Assembly: GCA_015680685.1 (NCBI GenBank)
Contig: MNCI01007659.1
Location: 109,573 to 173,572 of the forward strand
DNA from: Gnetum montanum
Lineage: Eukaryota; Streptophyta; Gnetopsida; Gnetales; Gnetaceae
DNA length: 64,000 nucleotides
Reading direction: 5' to 3'
The position numbers and the translations under genes were made by a program. The first letter of the stretch is position 1, and the number at the start of each line of letters is the position of its first letter. Under the pieces are notes generated by a model. That model had not been told where the DNA came from, did not search any database, and saw nothing but the letters and a program-made list of their open reading frames with translations. Below are positions 52,697 through 62,466 of the stretch, in pieces.

Positions 52697-55560
52697 ATGG
52701 CACCCAAACCAAGGCATCTAAGGGACGAAGGACCATCACAACCGAGGGACAAGCATCCATGAACAGGAAGGGATGAGGCGTGCAGCAACCAGATCACGCA
52801 GAGGGCTCTCATGCAACTAGTCCCCTCTGTAAAGGACCTAATGTGGAATTTGTCCATTAGATTCCCGAAGAGGAGATGCCTAGCAAGCAATCGCAAGGGG
52901 ATGAAACTTAGGGGATAGCACCACGGCTTGAGGTCACCCTGACCCAAGCCTATCTTGATGCTATCAAGCCATGAGAAGTGCAACGGATGGTCCTATAGGA
53001 GCTAAACTTTGGACCATTTCTTGAGAATGCACCAGAAGATGTGAGACTTCAATTACAAAATTCTTCTATGTGGCTGATCATCACAACTAGTGGTGAATGG
53101 TACCTAGGAGAAACCTATCTCTTCTAGACAAATCGGCAATCGGGGTCCAGAGTAAGGATTAAGGAAATTTATGTCTCTTACTCTGCTGAAGTAATCATGC
53201 AAGCTCTGGGGTTGCTAAAGATTGGAGCAGATGTGGCGGAGATCTCGAAACAAGTAGACCCTGAGGTAAAAGGGGAATGGATTAGGCGGTGCTATGGGGT
53301 AGATCACAAGAAATTCAGCACTCTAACCATCGCGAAGAGGGTATATTCAAAGATCGTGTCTTACCTTCTAAACCCAATAGTAAGACCCATCAAAATCACG
53401 ACCTTCTCTGCTTGTGCCTGTGCTACCTTGAGTGGGAAATTTCAAAATGAGCCTTTCACAGTTGTTATTCTTGGAAACTGAAAAGAGGTTCGTCGAAAGT
53501 GAATGTGGAAGATGAGCTCTCTCCTTCCCCTGCCTAATCAGAAAATTGTGCAAACGGGTAAGGATAGCACGCTATGCCAATGATACACTCCAGCACGCCC
53601 TGATTGCCTCATGACATGAAATGATGAAGGATAGGACTCTTGCCACTACACAGACGAAGGAAGAGCATCAACCACCTCTACCACCTACACAAACAATGAG
53701 GTCGGGTTTGCAACTATTGTAGAACACATCTGTGAAATCTGACAATCACTCTTGAGCTAGCAAGAGCAATCTAGAAGGATCGATGGAGGAGAAAACCCTT
53801 TGGTCTATTGCCTTGCAATGAGCCACCTAGAGCAAGTGGCTTGATTAGTTAGTTTACTAGAAAGAGCAGGGTCGATGTTCTCCACCACCCAAACACAAGT
53901 GCCAGCAAGAATAGATCCTAGCATCCGAGAGGTAACAGTATCAACCCAACAGCTATTTCCTAAAATTTTAGGGAATGCTGCTACCTTCTCAGTATGCTTG
54001 GAAGATGGTGAAGAGATGATAGTCCTAGTGATGCAGCACCAAGGACAGGAGATTGCAGCCGAAGTGGTTGTTGATACAATTGCTATGGCTCTCAATGCAC
54101 TGGCAGCACCTGTACCAGATGTACAAGGGCTTCAAGATGTACAAGCATCCACCAAAACTTCATGTAGCAGGATTGATGCAACATAACATGAAAAACTGTT
54201 GGACCGACTGGTGGGAACCAGACAACCGCTTCTGAATGTCTTTGACCTTCTGGATAACATCACTACAACCCAGTCGGAGCTACTCTCGACAAGGGGTAAG
54301 AGCCTCATTTTAGAAGGGAAACTTGAAGTTGCTCAAGCCACTTGTCAATGTTTGGCAATAGAAGTCACCCAGTTAAGAACGCAACTTGTCGACCCAGCTC
54401 TCCTCAATCGTAAGCTCACTAGAGATGAAGCTTTTCAACAGCATCAGGTTAAACTTCAGATAGTTGAGGATGAGCAAGAGTCGGCAATCTTTGATAAGTC
54501 CCTAACAGATGCTCAGACATATCATTTAAACAATGACTTGGTAGAGGTTCGCTAGGAGAACGTCAGGTTGACTACAGAGGTCCATCACCTGCGCAATATT
54601 GGTGTAGAAAATGAGCACATGAAAAACTTTATTCACCAATAGCAGGAAGAGCTAGCCCAAGTAAATGCAGATGTAAGAAGGTTGGCTACTGAGAATCGAA
54701 ATCTATCCATGGAGGAGGTTCGAGCCTTGCGATAGAAATCAGTAATCGAAATCATCGCTTGGAAGAACGAGGCCCTTAAATTTGAAAAAGTCAAGAACCA
54801 TTACAGGGACCAAGTGGGACTGCAAAAAGAAGTAAATGAGAAATAGATTCAAGTAGCAAAGGCTAAAATGAACCAGGTACTCTAGCAGCTCCGAGAAGGA
54901 GGTGAGGTATGGCAACCTATCTTTGATGGGTTGAATGCCTAAAACCAGGTAGAAATCCACCTTAAGGAACTACAGATCGAGGAAATGATAGAATACATGG
55001 AGTTGGCCAACCTTTTCTACGTAAACTTAGCTATGCTAACAGCTAGGAGGCCTTGGTCTGACTTGGAGAATAAGTGGCTGCCTCGTATTCTTTGTACGAG
55101 GGCGAGTTCCAAGAGCACAAAGTGACAAAGTAGAAATTGGAAATAGCAAACGTGGAACTCAAGGTTCTCTGGATGAGTTTTGAAGGACAACATGCAGTCA
55201 TGGAGAACTTGGCCCATCAAATGAATGACTACCAGTAGCTGCAGACATCAATTCAAGCATTCGACATGAAACAAAAATAGTTCATAGCCTAGTTTGTCAA
55301 TTTGAAAGAGCTCTTTCTTGCGTTGCCATGCCCTTGGGAGGTTCCTGTCCCAGCACACATTGGTGAAGCTGCCTAGATAGTGAATGATCATAGAAGCAAG
55401 GAGGAAAAAATGAGGACCCTTCTGAAGGATTTTTGATTACCTCCAGAAGTTATAGGTGTTGTGGGACAGCCATCATTTGTGCCACCGCTGCTGCATGGGC
55501 CAGAGGCTGGTGAAGGTCCGTCGGAACCACCACCACCACAGATAGTGTGATCTTCTCCTG
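52697..55560 (+). pseudogene. Extra ORF (aORF) of element F: globular domain plus coiled coil, function unknown
   Basis: It starts 'MAPKPRHLRDEGPSQ' at 52697. The best-conserved core is at 53089-53400: 'SGEWYLGETYLF', 'VSYSAEVIMQALGLL' and 'FSTLTIAKRVYSKIVSYLL', each with a counterpart in element E. From about 54200 comes a long heptad-like helix region ('LEGKLEVAQATCQCLAIEV', 'VTQLRTQL', 'LATENRNL', 'EALKFEKVKNHYRDQV'). A Pro- and Gly-rich tail follows near 55500. No signal peptide or clear membrane segment is seen, so it does not look like an envelope. About 20 stops and some frameshifts make this copy inactive. It is not homologous to any family I can name. Neighbours: own promoter-like block upstream, polypurine tract downstream. 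Confidence 0.65.
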
Positions 55561-55775
55561 TAATTTTTGCATCCTTCTACATGGCAGAGACTCCAGGACC
55601 AGAAGGGTGTTCAATTTTGTCTCTAAACACCACCATTTTTGTAATCTGTCCTTCTCAGTACACTCAGGCACTTGGTAAAATTGATATTATATCATGTGTA
55701 TGTCAAGTCATGTGTGTTGTAAATAAAAGTCCATACCTTTCAAATTGTAGAGTAACTCGAGGACGAGTTTTTACT

Positions 55776-55789
55776 CAGTCATGGAGGTA
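55776..55789 (+). promoter_or_regulatory. Polypurine tract of element F
   Basis: 'cagtcatggaggta' immediately precedes the 3' LTR. The preceding 'aactcgaggacgagttttta' is also shared with the corresponding place in B and E. Confidence 0.8.
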
Positions 55790-56678
55790 TGATGAAGTGT
55801 CATTACTCGATGCGTCGACTAGGCTGCGTATACACGACTGCGTCAATGCAGCCCCATCGACGCATCCTTCCATGCGTTGACGTGGCCCCGTTTACACGGA
55901 GCCTATTTCGGCCTATAAATAAGAGGGCTTCCACCTCACTTAGGTATATTTTTGTCAATTGTAGCGAAGCTCTTGTAGTTTGTTTTTGCAAGAGTTAGAA
56001 TATTTTCCAAGTGCCCACAGTAGGTGTAAGAAAGGTGTTCGGCTCTTTATTCGAGCGCTGATGTATCTGAGCCCATTGGCATGAACAACAATAAAGACAA
56101 GCTTTTCAAGCATTCCTTGCAGCATTTGGACTTAGTCATTTAATGCATTTAATTGCTTAATATTTTTATGCTTTGATAATTACTTAAGTTTCTTTTGTTA
56201 TTATTTTAATCGCTATCGCTCGTTCATAGTTCGTAGAAACCATAAGTACGACCATCTCGAACGTAAACCCAACGCTTGGCAACCCAATGATGCTTAACGT
56301 TTGGTAACCCAATAGTGGTTAGGGGATGCTCAAGACATGCCTGGAAGATGGGATTAGATACTTATGCTAGGAATAGTTAAGATATAGATTAGGATAATTA
56401 TAGATTACATAATATTTCATTCCTTACTTTCCATACCTTAATTAGAGGCCAAAAGATAAGGTAAAAAGCCATAAAAATCAGTTGCCTCAATCTCACTTAA
56501 CCATCGCCACTAGAACATCACAAGTGAGGTTGGGAAGACAACGACTATTCTAACAAAGGGTTTTTCTGGTTAAGGTCTAGTGTATGTAAAGTGCTTATAG
56601 TCTATGGAATTCGACCGAGTCGCGTGTGAATGCCCGTGATTCTCATGGTTGGGCATAGGGGTACCTAGCTACTCGTCA
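55790..56678 (+). repeat. 3' LTR of element F
   Basis: It has the same 889-bp length as the 5' LTR. It keeps CpG better: palindromic words 'atgcgtcgact', 'catcgacgcat' and 'atgcgttgacgt' are legible at 55819-55895. A TATA box CTATAAATAAGAG is at about 55914-55926. It ends ACTCGTCA and is followed by CCTAG. Confidence 0.95.
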
Positions 56679-56683
56679 CCTAG

Positions 56684-58064
56684 CTCCAAAAAGATCAGTT
56701 GGTGACATAATAGGTACGTTGAATGACTCTTTTATGTGATCTATTATTACTTCTATAGCTTCCACTACATCCTGGTGCTGCATAACCATAACCATGGCTC
56801 CTTCTCTAGTTTCAAGCACCACTTGGAATGATGCAACGTTCTCGAAAATCTATTGTGACCATTGTGTCCAATAGCAAGAGCCATGGAAATTGTGGGTCAA
56901 AAGGCACTATTGATGACTTTGTAAATTTTTTCTCCTCACATGTTCTCCAATTGATAGTCTCTACAATCTACTATAGATGACTCATTAATAGCTTGTAATC
57001 TTGTGGTGGTGACAATGGAACTTGTTGTTGCTATTTCTCTTATCGTTGCTATTGCTAGCCACTAGGTCCTGCTTGCTATTTTTACTCAGGAGTTTGAGTT
57101 TTTCCCCCAGTGTCTATTTGTTTCTCCACTTGGTCCTTCTTTGGTGGTATTGGTTTGAACATTATAGCATAAGAAGCATTCTGAGCTATCTTAAGGACAT
57201 CATTTGTGTACTTTAGGATTCCAGTGTGTCTACATAGCTTCCTAATAAGGCAAGAGAATGGATGTGTCAACTTCCCTGCCTTTTTTTCCTCAAACTACCT
57301 TTGGATTTTCATGAAGTAGAGGTGTGCAATGTTTGCATTAAATTTTTCCATTAATATTGCACTTCCTCTAGTCACATATCTTGATATTTTGTTCAATCTT
57401 TTAGTGGGAAAAAGGTTGTATTGCCAATTTTAAAGTAGATTCTCTCTTCAAGAGTTAGTTCACTGTAATCCTTGTCATCTTTGTTGTATTCTCTTTGCAA
57501 CCACACTTTTCTTGTATCTATATCTGATCTAGTAGAAAGATGTGCTATCTTTGCCCCTTCATTTGGCATATTAAGTACTTTAGTAATTACCTTAACTAAA
57601 TAGGATACTGAGACTCCCTCAATTTTGACTATTGCATCTACCTCTTTATTACACCAAAATTGGTATGTTTCCCCCAAATATCATTCTTTACTACTTATGA
57701 GTATAGGCCATAATGGTGATGCCTGGAGTTGCGTCTTCACTGTTTCTAGAGAAAATTCTATGAATGGATCAAAGTTGAGCTCCACAATCATTGTAGACAC
57801 AATCATTTTCCCCTGGATGATTTGGAGACAGTCTAGTGACAGTGTGAGGTGCTATCTTTATGTTGGTGATTGTGGATCTTCTACCTCTGCCTAAGTAGAA
57901 TGCTCTGTAGCAAGAGTTTCTTAATGAATGCTAAAGGATTGAGCGTCCTGCTTTGCATGTTTTGCTTGCAGGCCTTGTTCTCTTGTTTGGCCTCTTCCAT
58001 GGCCTCTTAGTCTTTTGCTTATTGGCTATGAGGGTCCTCCTATTACTCCCCTTTTTGGGGCCAT
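56684..58064 (-). pseudogene. N-terminal part of the extra ORF of element E
   Basis: The minus-strand start 'MAPKKGSNRRTLIANKQ' is at 58064, directly after an AG acceptor-like sequence. The core, 57700-57393, holds 'YLGETYQFWCNKEVDAI', 'VSYLVKVITKVLNMPNEG' and 'DYSELTLEERIYFKIGN', which match the order of blocks in element F. The segment 56684-57390 continues with stops towards the coiled-coil part, which lies beyond element F at 43568. The pairwise match is clear but the copies are well diverged, so the ORF is old in this lineage. Confidence 0.65.
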
Positions 58065-58140
58065 CTTCAATCATCAAGGATTTGAAAATTATTAAAATGT
58101 TTACTCCAAGTCATAATAACTATTTACTTACTCATACCCT
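58065..58140 (-). other. Putative short intron before the extra ORF of E
   Basis: On the minus strand AAGG|GTATGAG stands at 58138/58137, and GATTGAAG ends at 58065, just before the ATG. That gives 73 bp. It corresponds to the intron of element F but is shorter. The support is weak. Confidence 0.3.
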
Positions 58141-58609
58141 TAGCTAGATTAAGTTCTTAGCTTATCATGATTATAGAGTTAAAAAAAATTTCAAAAAGAA
58201 ACCCCTTAGGTATTAGTTTCCTTATAACCCTTCATAGTTATCAATCTTGCTCTTATTTGTGGCCTATAATAGTTAATTTGGTATATTAAAAGGATTATTT
58301 AAGTGTTTCTGGCTTAAATGTGATTAATTATTGTTTAAATTTTCATTTTTTCCTTTGTCCTTACCCTTAGAATACCTTTTGGGCATTAGAAATTTTTTTA
58401 CTTAATTTGTAGTGATATTTTGCTAAGTACCCCTTGCCACTCCATGATGAAGTTGAGAGGTCCAAGATCAACAAGATTCAAGAATTTCTAAAATCGGAGT
58501 TACAAGGGTGAAGTTATGACCTCTCGTAGCTAGCGTGTCAAAGCTTTGGAAGAAAAAATTACAAAAACTAGGCTCTTTACGAATGAAGAATGTGAAAAAT
58601 TTTGCTAAC

Positions 58610-58715
58610 TCCTCATGCTATATATACTATTTTGTATGCATGATATCATAGATCATATATCGTACATACAATATCAAAGGTAATTCGATATTGTAGCTAC
58701 GATATCACCATTGAA
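58610..58715 (-). promoter_or_regulatory. Internal promoter-like block of element E
   Basis: On the minus strand, words related to GATATCG and its complement recur between 58715 and 58640, followed by AGTATATATAGC (58628-58617), a TATA box about 550 bp upstream of the extra ORF. The order of parts is as in element F, but the palindromic word is GATATC-like instead of GTATAC. Confidence 0.5.
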
Positions 58716-60298
58716 ATTTTCAAATTTTTCTTGGAACTTTTTGGGAAAAAGTAAGTCAAATCAAATATATGGAAGATATGAAGCATGTGTAGAAGGTCTT
58801 GGGTCATTAATGATGCCTATTTTTCGAGAATTTGGCATATAAAGTGTATGAAGAAGGAATCTCGAGCTATGAAAGTTCACTAAGTGTTTATAAGATGGAT
58901 GAGATGGGTAATGAATTCTTGGCATTAGAATGGACTTATTGGATGTCAAGGGAAGTATTTATTATCATTTATTGGTTTTGGAAGGTTCAAGATGATGTGG
59001 AATTGCTTGCTAGGTATAAGATACAATAGTTATACAAGTGGTTTCTCCCTAAAGTAGGCTCTAGCCCTTAATGTCCTTGTATAGTCATGCTTAAAAGTGT
59101 CCTTAGGCATTCAAGGAGTTGAATGTAGCACATATCTATTTACCAAAGCACACATGTTAGTATCACCAGGTTGGGAAAATTACACTATGCTACACAAAAC
59201 CACAAGCTATAATTATTCATAGAGTGAGATGAGATGGACTTAGAAGGATTGTAGAAATCAGGATGCAAGGTGTTGTACCATAGGCATAATAAATTCTTGT
59301 GCTTTATTAGTGGTTAAAGTAATCATTAGCCTTTCTGTTCAAGATTCAAACCAAGTCTACACCACATTCCAGTGACATTGCATTATTTCATCTCTTGAAG
59401 TTACAACTGTAAGACTATCACTATTGCAAGGAGTATTATCGCTTGGCGTATTGTCCAAGGAAGGAGTTTATTCATGACACTTTTTTATTTTTTAGATCTC
59501 TAAGAATTTTCCTACCTTCAAGCATAGGAAATATGTCTTTTTAGTGGGACCCTTAGAAAATTATTCTATGCATAGTTTTTTACTTTTAATTAAGTCAACC
59601 TTACCAGAGGTCTACTGTTAGGCATGGGTAACATGTCTTTTTAGTGACATGGTAAGGCAACACTTATTGTACTCTTATTCCCATTTTTCATTAGATCTAC
59701 AAGGATATAATACAACTTGAGCAACAAGATAGAACTCACAGTAGTAATCTAAGAGAGTCCAAAAATCCCCTTGATATCACACCATTTATATTCCCACTTG
59801 GTTCTTCACTTTTCTATCTAGTGATAATGATCACAAGTTTATTCTTAGTTTTATGATGGGAAGAATATCATTATGGCCATGGTACAAACCTCTTATTAAT
59901 GGAATGGGTGGATGAATGTTGTTGTCTCACTATACAAACAATCAATCCCTTATGACTTGATAACATAGAGAAATTTTCACTTTATTAAACTACATTTTGC
60001 CTTATTCTTGATGTGTTTTATTAGAAATCAAAAATATTTACAAAGAAAATGAAAACAAAGTATGAAAAAGATGAAAAAGATAGTAAGAACGGAAAAAGAT
60101 GAAAAGAATGAAAAATGTTAAAAGAATGAAAAAGCATCAAAGAATAGAAAAATGTTAAAGAATGAAAAAATTATTAAGAAATTGAAAAATATAAAAGAAT
60201 GGAAAAATGTACTAAAAAAATATAAAAAGTTATATCAAGAAATTAGAAATTAGAAAGAATTTGAAGACAAAATTGAAAAACACTTATTAATTTCAAAA
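58716..60298 (-). other. Noncoding spacer of element E
   Basis: No protein is recognised. A purine-rich low-complexity stretch (gaaaaag/atgaaaaa words) fills 60010-60270. The region takes the place of the spacer between integrase and promoter block in element F. Confidence 0.4.
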
Positions 60299-60640
60299 TC
60301 AAGATAAGGCATCTTCCCCATGACTAAACTCATAGGCGAGTGTTCGAAAAATGCACCCTAGTTCCCTTAGATCATATACTTGAGGTTTCATACTTACCAA
60401 CATTAGTGATTTAGTTTTTCTATTATCATCTGATATAATCTTGATGGTAATTAAATTTTTATCATCGAAGTCCTTAGTTCCCCTTTTTATCGATGTATGA
60501 TTGTGGTTTAGTATTTCCATTTGTAAGTTCTTAGTTGGGGTCATTTTCTTAGAATGGGAATTAATAAGTGCTTCAGATTGTTCCATGCATGTTATGGATA
60601 ATTGAAAGTTCTTAGTTATTAGTCACAAGGTGTCCTTTGG
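60299..60640 (-). pseudogene. PR-RT linker fused to integrase tail: deletion junction of element E
   Basis: The open minus-strand stretch begins 'MEQSEALINSHS', which matches the linker after the protease in B ('LTCMELTEGISSAYIES'). It ends 'LVSMKPQVYDLRELGCIF', which resembles the C-terminal end of integrase, followed by the TTAGTCATGGGG word that marks the integrase end in A and B. RT, RNase H and the integrase core, about 3.4 kb in F, are absent between them. Confidence 0.5.
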
Positions 60641-60689
60641 ATGAGTGGCCCCTACTCTCTCTTGTGCACACACTTCCTTTTTACATTTG

Positions 60690-61210
60690 TTGTGCACTAG
60701 TGTAATGACTGCGTTAACATTCTAGAAGGTTGGTCCACAACTGCACCCTTTTTTATTAGTGGTAATGCATGGAATTTGCTACGTATGTTTGGATCTGTGC
60801 ATTTTTTTTTAGAGATCTCTTCTCTCATGCTTAACTTAGCATCAATTGTGCTAAGCCATGCTCTCCCCATAATAATAAGAAAATCCTTGTCCTCATTTTT
60901 CACATTAATTATAAGAAAGTCTACTAAATAAGACCACCTGTTGATGGTGGTCACCACATCCTCTATCTATTCCAAAGGAATGGCAATAGACTAATCTACA
61001 AGCTCTAATCTTCTATTACACTTCTTCAAAGGTGGTAGGTGCCATGCTTGATATGTTTTTTAAGAGATCAAATTTACCCCAGAACCTAAGTCTAATAGAT
61101 CTTTGCATGGAAAATTTCCAACTACTCATAGATAAATCAAAGGAATTCCTAGATCAATTCATTTCTTAGGGAGTGATCCTACCTTTATCCAGTCTAATAC
61201 TGTTTCTATT
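60690..61210 (-). pseudogene. Aspartic protease of element E
   Basis: Minus-strand pieces 'LLDLGSGVNLIS' (complement of about 61068-61103) and 'FLIIMGRAWLSTIDAKLSM' (about 60830-60890) are the two conserved protease blocks. Asp-Ser-Gly has become Asp-Leu-Gly, as in F. Stops occur between the blocks. Confidence 0.8.
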
Positions 61211-62465
61211 AGGACAACATTTGTTATATTGGCATGTGATGATGATGGAGGCTTTTTATTTCTAGGAGGGTTGGATGTGGATGGAGTTGAAGTAGATGTG
61301 CTCCTCATCCTTTGAACCTTCTCTAGACTTATTTGGAAGAATGATCATTTCTTGGTTTGTGGTTTGTGTGTGATTACTTCCTCTTTTATGATAAGCACCC
61401 TTGTTACACTTTTCTATTCTGGTTGAGATGGTTGTTTTTCCTACATGACAGGAGGTGGCACTGGTGGTAAAGAATTTGGATGTTGATTTGAATAACTAGC
61501 TATTGATGGATGCATGTACGAGTTTGGATCTGTCCTTGGCAATGTTAGTCTATGGTACTTAGTTACATGGTATTGTGAAGTTTGAACAAGAACATTACTA
61601 GGAGAGATTGGACATTGCACAAAGTATCCATATGGATCTAGTTGCCAATATAGATATTGTTAGCATGGTGGTGGCCTGGCCCATGATTGGCATTATTGCC
61701 ACTGCTGATAGTATTGCTCTTGTGGCTACGGTAAAGATCCATTGGGATAGTACATGGGTTGGAAGTTTTACTTATAGTTACCTTAAGGGTAAGGTAACTT
61801 TTTGGACATCTTTTTCTTAACAAATCTAGGGTTAAGTGCATATGCACTTATTTATTATAAGTGTGCCATTATTGGACAACATCCCTTGGGATGTTCGTAT
61901 TGGCATATAACACATCCTTCCTCATCTTCAAAGCTTGTGTCTAAACACTTAGCCATTGAAGCCACTTTGCCGTTTCAACCAAAATCTCTCTTCTTTTTCT
62001 TGTCCTTTCCTTTACGAAAGGTTTGCTCTATTTTCCCCTCCATAATCTTCAAGGTTGTTGTACATCTCTCATCAATTAAGTCCTACATATTCACTACCTA
62101 TGCTACTATATTGGTGATAGATTTCTGGATAGGTAAAGTATTCTTCTAAAGTGCCTGATCCAAGGCCTCCTATGTGTCACAAACTCTTGCATCCCTTTTC
62201 TTGATAGATGGATCTCTATTATATTCTTATGCTAATTCTCTTTTTTTTAACTCACCTTCCTCCTTCACAACTTGGTTAATCAGTCTTTGTATTCGATGGG
62301 TAGTCATTTCAGATAATTAGCCTTAGGCATAAACCCCAGCATCTCTCTGGTCTTGTTCCATAACCCATAAAAAATGTGCCTTAGCTACTCCTATTAAAAG
62401 AATCCATGGCATGGACATCTATGTAGTAGTAAGTAATACTTGTCCATTACTGCATCAAGAGATTC
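61211..62465 (-). pseudogene. C-terminal Gag of element E
   Basis: Minus-strand reading includes the knuckle 'CVICQYKHPKGCCPI' in decayed form (about 61870-61915), the block before it with 'DFG/KKKRDFG'-like basic sequence, and 'EEGELKKRELA'-type sequence near 62240-62270. It matches the gag of F and B. The N-terminal part of gag is absent because the sequence inverts at 62465. Confidence 0.7.
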
Positions 62466-62466
62466 N

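Larger units (their letters stand above)
43574..56678 (+). mobile_element. Element F: 13.1-kb gypsy (Athila/Tat-like) retrotransposon with extra ORF
   Basis: Two 889-bp LTRs lie between perfect CCTAG duplications (43569-43573 and 56679-56683). In order come a primer-binding site, gag, PR, RT, RH, INT, noncoding spacer, internal promoter-like block, extra ORF, polypurine tract and LTR. Most damage is single stops of the kind made by C-to-T change. The LTRs differ mainly by transitions at CpG in U3. It inserted into the extra ORF of element E. It is the best reference for the family in this window. Confidence 0.95.
41122..62465 (-). mobile_element. Element E: internally deleted gypsy element with extra ORF, split by element F
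   Basis: Read on the minus strand from about 62465: gag, protease, PR-RT linker fused to an integrase tail (60.6-60.3 kb), noncoding spacer, promoter-like block (58.7-58.6 kb), extra ORF (58064-56684, continuing 43568-42.1 kb after element F), polypurine tract and LTR (42035-41122). RT, RNase H and most of integrase are missing. The 5' LTR is not seen, because the sequence turns into an inverted copy at about 62465. Treating these pieces as one element is an inference from their order, strand and the matching layout of F. Confidence 0.65.

Noticed and set aside
52697-55560. Extra ORF as an envelope gene
   Set aside because: Athila elements can carry env-like ORFs here, but I see no signal peptide, membrane anchor or cysteine pattern. 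The C-terminal half is coiled coil.
60010-60270. A Lys-rich protein in the purine-rich stretch
   Set aside because: Low-complexity decay of short gaaaaag words, without a stable reading frame.
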